DNA of 64,000 nt from an uncultured Prevotella sp. (lineage in GTDB: Bacteria > Bacteroidota > Bacteroidia > Bacteroidales > Bacteroidaceae), in contig CAJODL010000004.1 in assembly GCA_905233165.1 (NCBI GenBank), positions 147,436 to 211,435 on the forward strand, given 5' to 3'. How positions within the stretch are numbered: the stretch's first letter is position 1; each line of letters begins with the position of its first letter. Below, piece after piece: positions 33,541 through 43,333 of the stretch. The translations under genes and the position numbers were made by a program. The notes beneath the pieces are model-generated. The model searched no databases. It saw nothing but the letters and a program-made list of their open reading frames with translations, and was not told where the DNA came from.

Positions 33541-34440
33541 CTATACTAGGTGTGCTATGAGTTCTTCCTTGTCGCCTGGCAGCATGTCGATGACAGGAAT
33601 CTCAATCATAGTGTAGCAACCTGGCTGCTGCTTGAGAGAAGCGCGTGCCACATTGACAAGCACCTGTGCTGTGAGGGCAGGGTTGTTAATCTTCATATTG
33701 AATTCGAAGAGCTGGTTGTGGGTCTTACCACTGACACCCTTACGAGTAAGGTTTACTCCATGACCAACATCATTGAGAGCATCAACGCTGTCAACAGCGA
33801 AGACATGAGTCTCATCATTAGCAAAGTATGGGTCAGCCTTGATAGCCTTTGTTACCTCTTCGAGTTTTGCGCCCTCTTCGAGTTCTACATATACCATACG
33901 GCGATGAATACCTTCTCCGACAGGAATTGTCATAGAGAGAGCATCCTTTACACCAGCCTTAGAGCGAACACATACAGAGTGACCCATAGAGCGACCAGGA
34001 CCGAAGTTGGTATAAGAGAGACCCTTTGGTGCAAGGCTCTGCATAAGAGTACGTACGATAGAGTCAGAACCTGGATCCCAACCAGCAGAGATAATAGCGA
34101 CAGTGCCATTCTTCTGACATACTGGCATGAGGGCACGACGATAGTCGATGATAGAAGTGTGGATATCGAAAGAGTCAACGGTATTGATGCCTAAAGCGAG
34201 AATCTTCTCAGCATATTCCTGACAAGAGCGGGTAGGGGTAGCAAGAATGGCTACATCAACATCCTTTAGTTCTGTGATGTCTTTTACTACAGCGTATGGG
34301 GCGAGTTCTGCAGGCTTATTCTCTGCTCCATTGCGACGTACTACGCCTGCTATTTCAAAATCTTCACTGGCCTCGAGAGCCTCAATAGCAAATTTTCCAA
34401 TGTTGCCGTAACCTACGACGGCTGCTCTAATCTTTTTCAT
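33541..34440 (-). CDS. ddh: meso-diaminopimelate D-dehydrogenase
   Basis: A 299-aa NADP-dependent enzyme that makes meso-diaminopimelate directly from tetrahydrodipicolinate and ammonia, for lysine and peptidoglycan synthesis. The N-terminal Rossmann motif is VVGYGNIGKFAIEAL; signature segments VDSFDIH, SAGWDPGSDSIVRTL, FGPGRSMGHS and GVSGKTHNQLFEFNM are all present. It is the last gene of the reverse operon starting at fabI; the gap to UPF0210 is 53 bases. Confidence 0.95.
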   Translation of the reverse strand: MKKIRAAVVGYGNIGKFAIEALEASEDFEIAGVVRRNGAENKPAELAPYAVVKDITELKDVDVAILATPTRSCQEYAEKILALGINTVDSFDIHTSIIDYRRALMPVCQKNGTVAIISAGWDPGSDSIVRTLMQSLAPKGLSYTNFGPGRSMGHSVCVRSKAGVKDALSMTIPVGEGIHRRMVYVELEEGAKLEEVTKAIKADPYFANDETHVFAVDSVDALNDVGHGVNLTRKGVSGKTHNQLFEFNMKINNPALTAQVLVNVARASLKQQPGCYTMIEIPVIDMLPGDKEELIAHLV

Positions 34441-34493
34441 AGTTTTAAATTGTGATTTGTTCTTGTTAGTTGTGTTGTTGTATATTTTAATTC

Positions 34494-35879
34494 TTAATTC
34501 TTAAAGGAATGAATTGGTGCAGGAATTCTTCCTCCACGATTGATGAAACGATCGCAAGCGAAGGTGTTTACAGGCATTATAGGTGCATAACCGAGGAGCC
34601 CTCCGAATTCTACTGTATCTCCGATAGTCTTTCCGATAACTGGTATTATGCGTACAGCTGTTGTCTTTTGGTTTACCATACCAATGGCAGCTTCGTCTGC
34701 AATGATGCCTGATATTGTCGTAGCCTTCGTGTCGCCAGGGATGGCAATCATATCCAGTCCTACAGAGCATACACATGTCATAGCCTCAAGTTTTTCTATG
34801 GTAAGGGCTCCAGCATGCACAGCATCTATCATGCCCTGATCTTCTGAAACAGGGATAAAGGCTCCTGAGAGTCCTCCTACATAACTTGAAGCCATTACTC
34901 CGCCTTTCTTAACCTGGTCATTGAGCATTGCGAGAGCAGCTGTAGTACCTGGCGCTCCTGCATGTTCCACACCAATGCAACGCAGGATGTCTGCCACAGA
35001 GTCACCAATAGCTGGAGTGGGGGCAAGGGAGAGATCGATGATGCCGAATGGTACACCAAGACGTGCTGATGCCTCTTGTGCTACCAATTGTCCGACACGA
35101 GTAATCTTAAAGGCTGTCTTCTTGATTGTCTCACAGAGGACCTCGAAATCGGCAAGTCCATCAGGCTTTGCATGCTTGTCCATCTGCTCAAGAGCATATT
35201 TTACTACTCCAGGACCTGATACTCCGACATTGATGATGGCATCTGCCTCGCTGACACCATGAAAGGCACCAGCCATAAAGGGATTATCGTCAGGAGCATT
35301 ACAAAGAACAACAAGTTTGGCACATCCGAGGGAATCCTGTGTCTTGGTATATTCTGCTGTCTGAAGGATTATCTCACCCATCAGTTTTACGGCATCCATA
35401 TTGATGCCTGTCTTGGTAGAGCCAACATTGATGGAAGAACAGATACGCTCTGTCTCTGCCAAAGCCTGTGGAATAGAGCGGATGAGGAGTTCGTCACTCT
35501 TCGTCATTCCTTTGGAAACAATAGCAGAATAACCTCCAAGGAAGTTTACTCCCACTTCCTTTGCTGCTTTGTCGAGAGTCTTTGCTATCTTGACATAGTC
35601 AGCAGGAATCTTACAGCAAGCGCTACCTACCAAAGAGATAGGGGTGATAGAAATACGTTTGTTGACAATAGGAATGGCAAACTCTCGTGAAATGGCTTCA
35701 CCAGTGGAAACCAGATTGCTTGCCAGAGTCGTTATCTTTTTATAGATATTGTCGCAGGTGGTCTCTAAATTGCTGTCTGCACAACCAAGGAGGTTGATGC
35801 CCATAGTGATGGTGCGGACATCGAGATTCTCCTGCTCGATCATCTTATTGGTTTCGAGTACCTCTGAGATGTTTATCAT
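34494..35879 (-). CDS. UPF0210 / PFL family protein (DUF711)
   Basis: A 461-aa protein of the UPF0210 family, whose fold resembles pyruvate formate-lyase / anaerobic ribonucleotide reductase but lacks a known glycyl radical site. Recognisable blocks are [50 protein letters not shown] and [20 protein letters not shown]. Reaction unknown. Across bacteria it is paired with the small ACT protein encoded 15 bases upstream, as here, which suggests regulated metabolism of an amino acid or related ligand. Confidence 0.9.
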   Translation of the reverse strand: MINISEVLETNKMIEQENLDVRTITMGINLLGCADSNLETTCDNIYKKITTLASNLVSTGEAISREFAIPIVNKRISITPISLVGSACCKIPADYVKIAKTLDKAAKEVGVNFLGGYSAIVSKGMTKSDELLIRSIPQALAETERICSSINVGSTKTGINMDAVKLMGEIILQTAEYTKTQDSLGCAKLVVLCNAPDDNPFMAGAFHGVSEADAIINVGVSGPGVVKYALEQMDKHAKPDGLADFEVLCETIKKTAFKITRVGQLVAQEASARLGVPFGIIDLSLAPTPAIGDSVADILRCIGVEHAGAPGTTAALAMLNDQVKKGGVMASSYVGGLSGAFIPVSEDQGMIDAVHAGALTIEKLEAMTCVCSVGLDMIAIPGDTKATTISGIIADEAAIGMVNQKTTAVRIIPVIGKTIGDTVEFGGLLGYAPIMPVNTFACDRFINRGGRIPAPIHSFKN

Positions 35880-35894
35880 AGAAATCCTGAATTA

Positions 35895-36167
35895 TCAGAT
35901 GCGATGCATCTTATCAAAAATATCTTCGAGCTGGCATTTTACCTGTACTCCCATGCCTTCTCCTATCTGGGAGAGGTCGGCAGCAACCTTGTCGAAGGTG
36001 GTGTTACACTTTGACATATCAACAATCATCATCATATTGAAATATTCCTGGACGATGGTCTGTGAAATGTCGAGAATATTGATTTGTTTCTCGGAGAGGT
36101 ATGTACATACCTTTGCTATGATGCCGACGGTATCTTTTCCGACGACAGTTATAATTGCACGTGTCAT
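35895..36167 (-). CDS. ACT-domain protein, UPF0237 family
   Basis: A 90-aa stand-alone ACT domain: AIITVVGKDTVGIIAKVCTY, ILDISQTIVQEYFNMMMIVD and the acid/hydrophobic C-terminal helix. ACT domains bind amino acids and act as ligand-controlled subunits. The start overlaps the stop of the PurF-like gene by four bases, and UPF0210 follows, the usual order of this pair. Confidence 0.9.
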   Translation of the reverse strand: MTRAIITVVGKDTVGIIAKVCTYLSEKQINILDISQTIVQEYFNMMMIVDMSKCNTTFDKVAADLSQIGEGMGVQVKCQLEDIFDKMHRI

Positions 36168-37636
36168 TGTAGAGTGTATGAAGAACTACCATCGAAGCAG
36201 TGTGTGCACACTTTGCACTTAGGCAATCCGATGGCTGATATAATTGTTTCGAGTTTTGAGAATTTTAAACTGTCGATGTTCAGACGTTTGGCTATCTCAT
36301 TTACCATACGATTGTATTCCGGAGAATCTGTCTTGGCATATTTCTTCAGTGTCTCCTCTGGAACATCTATGTCTTCTGCCGTCTCAGCATCTGCCAACAT
36401 GGTAGCACGATCAGAATTTGTCTCCAAGTCTTTGATGACACGACGGGCAATAAGTTCCAGTATATTTTTCGAAGCTGAGAAATTGACAAATGGACAACTC
36501 CATATCAGTGGTGGGCATGCTATGCGCATATGAACCTCACGGGCTCCAAGTTCTTTGAGGGCTTTGGTGTTTTCACGTAGCTGTGTACCACGAACAATAG
36601 AATCATCACAGAAGAGACATCTCTTTCCCTGCAACATAGCCTTATTGGGAATGAGTTTCATCTTTGCCACAAGGTTACGCATTTCCTGATTGGCAGGCAT
36701 GAAGGAACGAGGCCATGTAGGAGTATATTTGCTTATGCAGCGCTGATAAGGTACTTTATGACCAGCAGCATAACCAGTAGCCATTCCAAGACCGGAATCA
36801 GGAATACCACCAGCATTATCTACCTCAGTATCATCTTCCTGTCCCATAACAAAGCCTGTAGTATAACGCATCTCTTCTACGTTTTTGCCTTCATAGATAG
36901 AGGTGGGGAAACCATAGTATATCCACAGGAAAGAGCATATCTGCATATTTTCCTCAGCCTTGCGGAGTACTTCCATATTATCGGCTGTAAGGCGTACTAT
37001 CTCACCAGGACCAACAAAATACTCTATTTCATAGCCGAGGTTGGGGAAAGCAGAAGACTCAGATGTAGCAGCCATAGCGCCTTCTTTCTTACCAATGATG
37101 ATAGGAGTACGACCCCAGAAGTCGCGTGCAGCTATAATCTCTGTATCGGTAAGAATAAGCATTGAGCATGAACCTTTTACGGTTTTATAGACATTCTCAA
37201 TGCCTTCGACAAATGTCTTGCCCTTGATAATGAGATGTCCTATGAGTTCTGTAGGATTGATGCGTCCAGAAGAGAATTCTGTCAATACATTGCCAGAACT
37301 GAGGAGTTCCTCTGCTATCTCTTCCATATTGTTGACTTTTCCTACAGTAACGATGGCAAAGCGTCCCAGGTGGGAATTCATCAGCAGAGGCTGTGCATCG
37401 GTATCGCTTATGACGCCAATACCTTTTTCGCCAAAGAACTTTGGCAGGTCGTCCTCAAAGCGTGTGCGGAAGTATGTATTCTGGAGATTGTGAATAGAAC
37501 GTTTAAAGCCTCCAGTTTCTATACTGTATGTTGCCATACCACCACGCTTGGTGCCAAGGTGTGATTGATAATCTACGCCATAGAAGAGTTCTTCTACGCA
37601 ACGTTTGTTTTGAATAGTTCCAAAAAAGCCACCCAT
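36164..37636 (-). CDS. PurF-like amidophosphoribosyltransferase paralogue without catalytic Cys
   Basis: A 490-aa protein. The C-terminal half is a phosphoribosyltransferase with the PRPP-binding block CLFCDDSIVRGTQLREN, and the N-terminal half has the class II glutamine amidotransferase layout (HLGRFAIVTVGKVNN, TELIGHLI). However, it starts MGGFFG where PurF has MCGI(V/F)G: the N-terminal Cys nucleophile is Gly, so glutamine hydrolysis as in PurF is not expected. It may use free ammonia or have a regulatory role. The C-terminus (CKVCTHCFDGSS) is Cys-rich. It lies between fabI (18 bases) and the ACT gene (4-base overlap). Confidence 0.85.
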   Translation of the reverse strand: MGGFFGTIQNKRCVEELFYGVDYQSHLGTKRGGMATYSIETGGFKRSIHNLQNTYFRTRFEDDLPKFFGEKGIGVISDTDAQPLLMNSHLGRFAIVTVGKVNNMEEIAEELLSSGNVLTEFSSGRINPTELIGHLIIKGKTFVEGIENVYKTVKGSCSMLILTDTEIIAARDFWGRTPIIIGKKEGAMAATSESSAFPNLGYEIEYFVGPGEIVRLTADNMEVLRKAEENMQICSFLWIYYGFPTSIYEGKNVEEMRYTTGFVMGQEDDTEVDNAGGIPDSGLGMATGYAAGHKVPYQRCISKYTPTWPRSFMPANQEMRNLVAKMKLIPNKAMLQGKRCLFCDDSIVRGTQLRENTKALKELGAREVHMRIACPPLIWSCPFVNFSASKNILELIARRVIKDLETNSDRATMLADAETAEDIDVPEETLKKYAKTDSPEYNRMVNEIAKRLNIDSLKFSKLETIISAIGLPKCKVCTHCFDGSSSYTLQ

Positions 37637-37654
37637 TGATGTAAATTGAGAATG

Positions 37655-38518
37655 TTATCCGTATATAATTTTACCTGTTTCCTTATCTGTGTTTTCAGGG
37701 ATGAATGATTTGTTGTATTGCGTCATACCTCTGAGTGACATACCCATGTTGCTGAATCCTCCATCGTGGAAGAGGGTTTGCATAGTAACCTTCCTTGTGA
37801 GGTCAGAGAACAATGTTATGGTATAGTCGGCACAATCGTCAGCAGAAGCATTTCCGAGTGGTGACATGCGGTCAGCAAAGTCGAGCATTCCATCAAAACC
37901 CTTTATGCCGCCACCAGCAGTAGTCAGGGTAGGAGACTGAGAGATACAGTTTACACGAACATGCTTTTCGCGACCATAGATATATCCGAAGGAACGTGTT
38001 ATAGACTCAAGAAGAGCTTTTGCATCTGCCATATCATTATATCCGAAGAATGTGCGATGGCTGGCTACATAGGTGAGTGCTACTATTGAGCCCCATTCAT
38101 TTATGGCATCCAATTTCTTTGCCACCTGTATCATCTTGTGGAAAGAAATAGCAGAGATGTCGAGAGTCTTATCGAGGAATCCGTAGTCAAGGTCATCGTA
38201 AGTGCGCTTCTTACGCATATTCATAGACATTGCACAAGAATGGAGAACAAAATCTATCTTGCCTCCGAGAGCCTTCTGTGCCTCTGTAAACAGATTTGTA
38301 AGATCTTCTATGCTTGTAGCATCAGCAGGAATTACTGTGGCATTGGTCTTTTCTGCCAATTCCTTTAGTGTTCCCATGCGGATTGCTACTTCTGTGTTAG
38401 TTAATACAATCTGTGCACCTTCTTCATAAGCACGCTCTGCTACCTTCCATGCTATAGATTGGTCATTGAGAGCTCCAAAGATGATGCCACGCTTTCCTTT
38501 CAATAAGTTATATGCCAT
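37655..38518 (-). CDS. fabI: Enoyl-[acyl-carrier-protein] reductase (NADH) FabI
   Basis: A 287-aa SDR-fold enzyme that carries out the last reduction of the fatty acid elongation cycle. It has the FabI-type dinucleotide site (GIIFGALNDQSIAWKVAERA), CAMSMN, and the catalytic Tyr-x6-Lys as YNDMADAKALLES; RVNCISQSPTLTTAG and a long C-terminal tail follow. Full length. It is the first gene of the reverse operon, with a -7 box at 38555-38562 and a 16-bp palindrome next to it. Confidence 0.95.
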   Translation of the reverse strand: MAYNLLKGKRGIIFGALNDQSIAWKVAERAYEEGAQIVLTNTEVAIRMGTLKELAEKTNATVIPADATSIEDLTNLFTEAQKALGGKIDFVLHSCAMSMNMRKKRTYDDLDYGFLDKTLDISAISFHKMIQVAKKLDAINEWGSIVALTYVASHRTFFGYNDMADAKALLESITRSFGYIYGREKHVRVNCISQSPTLTTAGGGIKGFDGMLDFADRMSPLGNASADDCADYTITLFSDLTRKVTMQTLFHDGGFSNMGMSLRGMTQYNKSFIPENTDKETGKIIYG

Positions 38519-38554
38519 AGTGCGTCTGTGTATTGTACGTTAAAATACTGGGCG

Positions 38555-38585
38555 CAAAGGTACAAAAAACACTAACTAGTTAGTG
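38555..38585 (-). promoter_or_regulatory. fabI promoter with overlapping 16-bp palindrome
   Basis: Reverse-strand -7 box TACCTTTG (38555-38562). No TTTG lies at the right distance; a TTG at 23 bp is weak. The perfect palindrome CACTAACTAGTTAGTG (38570-38585) occupies the spacer between the boxes, where a repressor would block polymerase. Confidence 0.55.
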
Positions 38586-38657
38586 CAAGGAGGAAATTTT
38601 TTTTGTGTGCGCATACAATATTTTTATTGTTTTCTTCTTGTTTTCCGATTTTTTTTG

Positions 38658-38665
38658 TACCTTTG
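38658..38665 (+). promoter_or_regulatory. -7 box of the phosphopantetheinyl transferase operon
   Basis: TACCTTTG, with the ATG starting 11 bases later, so the leader would be only a few bases. The best -33 candidate (CTTG at 38637-38640) has a short 17-bp spacer. Confidence 0.5.
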
Positions 38666-38676
38666 AGCCCTAAAGT

Positions 38677-39267
38677 ATGTTTCAATACCGTATTATAGAT
38701 AACCTTGACCTTAGTCCTGAGGAAATAGAAGAACTAATAAACTCTCTTCCAGAATGGCGAAAAGAGGGGGCTAAGAAATTTAAGCGTATTCAGGGGCAAA
38801 AAGAGAATGCTATGGCATACGATTTGCTTAGGAAAATGCTTGGATACGAACCATATTTCGAATATGGCTCGCATGGGAAGCCTTATTCAAGTAATAGCGA
38901 GAAATGTTTCAACATTGCTCATTGTAAGAATGCCATAGGAGTTATAATCGGTGATAAGGAAGTTGGCATTGATGTCGAGTGCATGGGGCGCTATAAGCCA
39001 GCTCTTGCAGAATATGCTATGAGTGAGGCAGAACTGAAGGAAATAGAAGAGGGTGGGGATAGGGTCTTCACTATGATATGGACAAAGAAGGAAGCTCTGC
39101 TGAAACTGACAGGAGAAGGCATTGTTGACGACCTGAAGAATGTGCTGACCTCAGAAAGAATGAAAAATGTAAAAATTATAAGTGGATATGATGAAGAAAA
39201 ACAATATGCATGGAGTATTGCCTATACTAATAATGATGGTAATGCTGATGTTGACGGGGTGTTCTAA
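38677..39267 (+). CDS. 4'-phosphopantetheinyl transferase
   Basis: A 196-aa Sfp/AcpT-superfamily enzyme. It carries GIDVE (Mg ligands Asp and Glu) and the FTMIWTKKEALLKLTGEGI block (WxxKEA), and transfers phosphopantetheine from CoA to a Ser of a carrier protein. It could activate the fatty acid ACP and also the NRPS carrier domains at the left of the window. The family fold is typical, with LNIAHCKN-like FNIAHCKN for CoA binding. Its last 80 bases overlap the start of the M64 gene in another frame. Confidence 0.9.
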   Translation: MFQYRIIDNLDLSPEEIEELINSLPEWRKEGAKKFKRIQGQKENAMAYDLLRKMLGYEPYFEYGSHGKPYSSNSEKCFNIAHCKNAIGVIIGDKEVGIDVECMGRYKPALAEYAMSEAELKEIEEGGDRVFTMIWTKKEALLKLTGEGIVDDLKNVLTSERMKNVKIISGYDEEKQYAWSIAYTNNDGNADVDGVF

Positions 39268-40540
39268 TGATGATGACTATCGTGCACCAGATATTCCAGA
39301 TACTCATGGTGATTTTTCTTTTACGTATGATGGTACCAGAGGTGATGTTTATATCATACAAGAACACACCAAGGGTAATAATGGATTTCCTGTTGTTATA
39401 ATGGCTGACGGGTATAGCCAGAAAGATATTGATAGTGGGGAATATCAAAAAGCTATTGACAATGCCGTCAAAGCATTGACAATGCAGAAGCCGATGAAAG
39501 ATCTGGCTGAGTATCTTGATATCTATAGTGTCGTAGTGGTATCAGAGCATAGTGGTATAGATTATACTGAACACAATACAGCATTCAAGACATATCTTGA
39601 GAGCAAGAGTAATACTAATGTTATAGGTGATACTGCCAAAATTAGTGGTTTCACTTATTGCTCACTAAGAAAGAGTAATGAACGTATGCATAATGCACTG
39701 ACTATTATGCTGCTTAATTCTGCAGATTATGCAGGAGTAACTCTTATGGCGTTGGATACAACTGTTGTTGACACCATACCACAAGGATGGTCTTTATCAT
39801 ATATACCTGCTTATGCTACAGTATCCAATGGTGATAATGTGTTTAATGAACTCATAATGCATGAGGCTGTGGGACATGGTATAGGAAAACTTGGCGATGA
39901 ATATTGGTATCATGATACTCCTAAACCAGGGGATATTAGTTTCTATAAGCAAAGTAGAAAATTCGGATGGTCAACCAATATAAAATATTTTGCTGAAGAG
40001 GATTATACAAAATTTACTCCTATATACTATATATACAAGGCTGATAAAGAAGAGAAATATTATATTCATAGAACCGTTGATCCAGAGGAAGACATCTTTG
40101 TTCCTTTTGCTAATGATAGCCGTTATGCCAGTGAAGGATGTTTTTGGATACAAGGCGGTTATACATTTATAACATTGACAACTGATAAGTGTGGTGAAGA
40201 ATATGAATATATAGATGAAAAAGGCGATATAAAAAAGGTTGATCCATACCGTTGTAAGGCCAATTTCTATAGAAGTTCCAATCTTAGCATGATGGGTGAT
40301 GTGGTGAATTATGTAGATTTGGAATTCAATATCCTCTCTCGCTTGGCTATATATAAGCGCATAAACAAGGTAGCCAATGGTGCTGGCTGGAAGTATGACT
40401 TCGAAACCTTTGCTAAGTTTGACAAGGGTGAATCGACAACCAAGTCAGCAAATACTTTCAAAAAGCCTTCAACAACAAGGCAAAGAATAATGAATGGAAC
40501 TGAAAAACAACTGACAAGACCAAAAATAATATTACAATAA
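39188..40540 (+). CDS. M64-family zinc peptidase, predicted lipoprotein
   Basis: A 450-aa protein starting MMKKNNMHGVLPILIMMVML and reaching the lipobox LTGC at about residue 23, so it should be lipidated. The zinc site is HEAVGHGIGKLGDEY (HExxH with downstream Asp/Glu), the M64 signature; GADGY-type VIMADGYSQ upstream is also typical. Family members include IgA-specific metallopeptidases; the substrate here is unknown. I prefer ATG 39188 over the GTG at 39182. The end is basic (TRQRIMNGTEKQLTRPK). Stop and the next start share a base. Confidence 0.85.
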   Translation: MMKKNNMHGVLPILIMMVMLMLTGCSNDDDYRAPDIPDTHGDFSFTYDGTRGDVYIIQEHTKGNNGFPVVIMADGYSQKDIDSGEYQKAIDNAVKALTMQKPMKDLAEYLDIYSVVVVSEHSGIDYTEHNTAFKTYLESKSNTNVIGDTAKISGFTYCSLRKSNERMHNALTIMLLNSADYAGVTLMALDTTVVDTIPQGWSLSYIPAYATVSNGDNVFNELIMHEAVGHGIGKLGDEYWYHDTPKPGDISFYKQSRKFGWSTNIKYFAEEDYTKFTPIYYIYKADKEEKYYIHRTVDPEEDIFVPFANDSRYASEGCFWIQGGYTFITLTTDKCGEEYEYIDEKGDIKKVDPYRCKANFYRSSNLSMMGDVVNYVDLEFNILSRLAIYKRINKVANGAGWKYDFETFAKFDKGESTTKSANTFKKPSTTRQRIMNGTEKQLTRPKIILQ

Positions 40541-41064
40541 TGGCTATAATAAAAGAAGCATTTGGAAAAGCCCCAAAGTGGGGTAAGGATTGCTATTTTT
40601 CAGAGACAGCATCTGTTGTTGGTGAAGTAACAATGGGTGATGAGTGCTCTGTATGGTTTAGTGCTGTAGTACGTGGTGACGTTGCTCCTATCACAATGGG
40701 TAATAGATGTAACGTCCAGGATTGTGCTTGTGTACATGTTACAAATACTACTGGTCCAACTATTATGGAGGACGATGTGACAATAGGTCACAATGCTACT
40801 GTTCATGCATGCACATTGAAAAAAGGCTGTCTTATTGGCATGGGAGCAACAGTATTAGACAAAGCAGTAATAGGCGAAGGCGCTATCATTGCAGCAGGAG
40901 CTCTTGTGTTAGGTGGAACCCAAGTAGGAGACCATGAAATATGGGGTGGGGTGCCAGCAAAATTTATTAAGAAGACTGCTCCAAATCAGGCAGAAAGCTA
41001 TGCTGCCCATTATGCTGAGTACGCAAAGGAATACCTTAAAGCGGATCAACATCAAAAGAAATAA
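40540..41064 (+). CDS. Gamma-carbonic anhydrase-like hexapeptide protein
   Basis: A 174-aa left-handed beta-helix protein. Hexapeptide repeats run from VVGEVTMGD to KAVIGEGAIIAAG, and the trimer-interface His residues that bind zinc in gamma-CAs can be assigned to VHVTNT, TIGHNATVHACTL. Full length for the YrdA/PaaY group; enzymatic activity varies among members. It is the last gene of the operon and its 3' end overlaps priA tail-to-tail by 29 bases. Confidence 0.9.
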   Translation: MAIIKEAFGKAPKWGKDCYFSETASVVGEVTMGDECSVWFSAVVRGDVAPITMGNRCNVQDCACVHVTNTTGPTIMEDDVTIGHNATVHACTLKKGCLIGMGATVLDKAVIGEGAIIAAGALVLGGTQVGDHEIWGGVPAKFIKKTAPNQAESYAAHYAEYAKEYLKADQHQKK

Positions 41065-43330
41065 GGACACTCTTCTTATAAGGGTCTGAAAGCAATGCAT
41101 TCGTGATTTCATGGATGCATTGTCTTGTTTTCTGAATACTCAAGGATGGTTCCAGTTTCAGTACTATTTTTCGGATATGGAGCATCTTGACTCTTCCTAT
41201 AGAAGGTTTGTCAGGACCTAAGACTCTTTCCTTAAATACCAGCCTCAGGCGAGAAGCATATTCGATGGCAGCACTATTTACAACATTTTCATCCTTATGT
41301 TTCAGTAGTATATATATCAGACGGGTGAAAGGTGGGTAGTGGAAAGCCTCTCTCTCCTTCATCAGAGAAGAGAAGAATGCCTCAAAATCATTATTTACGA
41401 TATGCTTAATAACAGGCAACTGGGGAAGCGAAGTCTGAAGTATCACCTGTCCTTGTTTGTTCTTTCTTCCAGCTCGACCCGCCACCTGTGTCATCATAGC
41501 AAAAGAATGCTCATAGGCTCTAAAATCCGGTTGGTTCAGCATAGTGTCAGCATTAAGGATACCAACAACTCTGACATTGTCGAAATCCAAACCTTTGGTA
41601 ACCATTTGTGTACCTATCAGGAGGTTTGTCTTGCCTGCTGAGAAGTCAGAAATAATACGTTCGTAGGCATTGCGGGTATGTGTAGTGTCAAGGTCCATAC
41701 GAGCAATACGAGCACTGGGAAATTCGTCAGCAATAATATCTTCTATCTTCTCTGTTCCAGCGCCTACATCCTTCAGCTCTGGATTATTGCATTCAGGACA
41801 TTCATTAGGCATGTGATAGGAATATCCGCAATAATGGCATACAAGAGAAGATGTGTTCTTATGATATGTAAGAGAAACGTCGCAGTTAGGACATTTTGGT
41901 GACCAGCCACATTGATGACATTGCACTATAGGGGAGAATCCTCGCCTGTTCTGGAAGATAATAGCCTGTTCCCCTTCATGTAAGGTGTGTGAAATGGCCT
42001 CCTTGAGCTGTGGAGATAGAAATCCACGCATCATCTTGCGATGACGCAGATCTTTTACATCCACGACCTGAATATGTGGCAGTCTGATAGCCTTATAGCG
42101 TTCTGTCAGTTTTATGAGATGATACTTTCCCTGTGTAGCGTTATAGTAACTCTCTGCAGAAGGTGTTGCTGTTCCGAGTATCACCTGTGCCTTTGCCCAT
42201 GTAGCCATCATCATAGCAACAGAGCGGGCATGATAGCGTGGTGAAGGATCTTGTTGCTTGAAACTTGTCTCATGTTCTTCATCAATGATGATGAGTCCTA
42301 ATTTCTTAAATGGCAGAAATACAGAAGATCTGGCACCAAGAATAACATCATAAGGAGAATCTGAAAGTTGTTTTTGCCATATCTCAACACGTTCTGCATC
42401 AGAATATTTGGAGTGATATATCCCCAAATGGTCTCCAAAAATCTTCTGCAGGCGATTTGTTATCTGTACTGTCAGAGCAATCTCTGGGAGAAGATATAGC
42501 ACCTGTTCCCCACGTTTTATGGCTTCCTTTATGAGGTGAATATAAATTTCAGTCTTTCCTGATGAGGTAACACCATGCAAAAGTATTGGCTTACTGACAT
42601 TATCCTTTCTATATTCTGCAATCTTGTCGAAAGCAACCTGTTGCGCAGTAGAAAGAGGATTGATGTCTTCAAGATGTGATATTCCTCCATTATTCAGTCG
42701 TCCGACCTCTGTATCATATAAGGAAAGGATACCTCTCACCACAAGATTACGAATGACAGAGGAGTTGCAATGGGTAACATTCATCAGCTCTTCACGAGTA
42801 ATCTCCTGTATAGAAGAAGTGTCTGTAGGAGTAGTGCCATTAAGAAGTTCTTTCCATCCACTCAACTCCATATAGACCTTGAACACTTCCTGTTGCTTTG
42901 GAGAACGCATGAGAAGGTCTTCAGCATCTTTTATGGTGCTGTTATCTCTATATTGTTCTGCAAGTGTTATGTATGTTTCTGTTCGTGGACGATAATTCTC
43001 TTCCTTTCTGATGCCATTGGGAAGAGCAGCTTTCAGGATGTCACCAAGTGGAGACATATAGTAGGAAGAAATCCATTCCCACAGCCTGTATTGTTCAGGC
43101 AGAAGGACGGGCTCTTCGTCTATAACCTCTATGATATCCTTAATCTTTACCTTCGAGTTGTCTGATGGTTGTGTAGAAGAAAAACGCACAACCAAGGCTG
43201 TATGTGTCTTGGTTATGCCAAATGGTACCTTTACCCTTACAAAAGGTTGTATTTTTCTTTCCAGCGCTGTTGGAACAGAGTAGGTGAATAGCCCGTCAAG
43301 GGGTACTGGAAGAATAACATCGATAAACAA
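41036..43330 (-). CDS. priA: Primosomal protein N' (replication restart helicase PriA)
   Basis: A 764-aa superfamily 2 helicase. The N-terminal 3'-end-binding domain starts MFIDVILPVPLDGLFTYSVP; Walker A is GVTSSGKTEIY, the DEAH-type box is IIDEEHE followed by the aromatic-rich loop SFKQQDPSPRYHARS, and the zinc-binding insertion shows CHQCGWSPKCPNC, CHYCG and CPEC. It reloads the replisome at stalled forks. It lies four bases from the LTA-synthase-like gene on the same strand. Confidence 0.96.
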   Translation of the reverse strand: MFIDVILPVPLDGLFTYSVPTALERKIQPFVRVKVPFGITKTHTALVVRFSSTQPSDNSKVKIKDIIEVIDEEPVLLPEQYRLWEWISSYYMSPLGDILKAALPNGIRKEENYRPRTETYITLAEQYRDNSTIKDAEDLLMRSPKQQEVFKVYMELSGWKELLNGTTPTDTSSIQEITREELMNVTHCNSSVIRNLVVRGILSLYDTEVGRLNNGGISHLEDINPLSTAQQVAFDKIAEYRKDNVSKPILLHGVTSSGKTEIYIHLIKEAIKRGEQVLYLLPEIALTVQITNRLQKIFGDHLGIYHSKYSDAERVEIWQKQLSDSPYDVILGARSSVFLPFKKLGLIIIDEEHETSFKQQDPSPRYHARSVAMMMATWAKAQVILGTATPSAESYYNATQGKYHLIKLTERYKAIRLPHIQVVDVKDLRHRKMMRGFLSPQLKEAISHTLHEGEQAIIFQNRRGFSPIVQCHQCGWSPKCPNCDVSLTYHKNTSSLVCHYCGYSYHMPNECPECNNPELKDVGAGTEKIEDIIADEFPSARIARMDLDTTHTRNAYERIISDFSAGKTNLLIGTQMVTKGLDFDNVRVVGILNADTMLNQPDFRAYEHSFAMMTQVAGRAGRKNKQGQVILQTSLPQLPVIKHIVNNDFEAFFSSLMKEREAFHYPPFTRLIYILLKHKDENVVNSAAIEYASRLRLVFKERVLGPDKPSIGRVKMLHIRKIVLKLEPSLSIQKTRQCIHEITNALLSDPYKKSVLISFDVDPL

Positions 43331-43333
43331 TTC

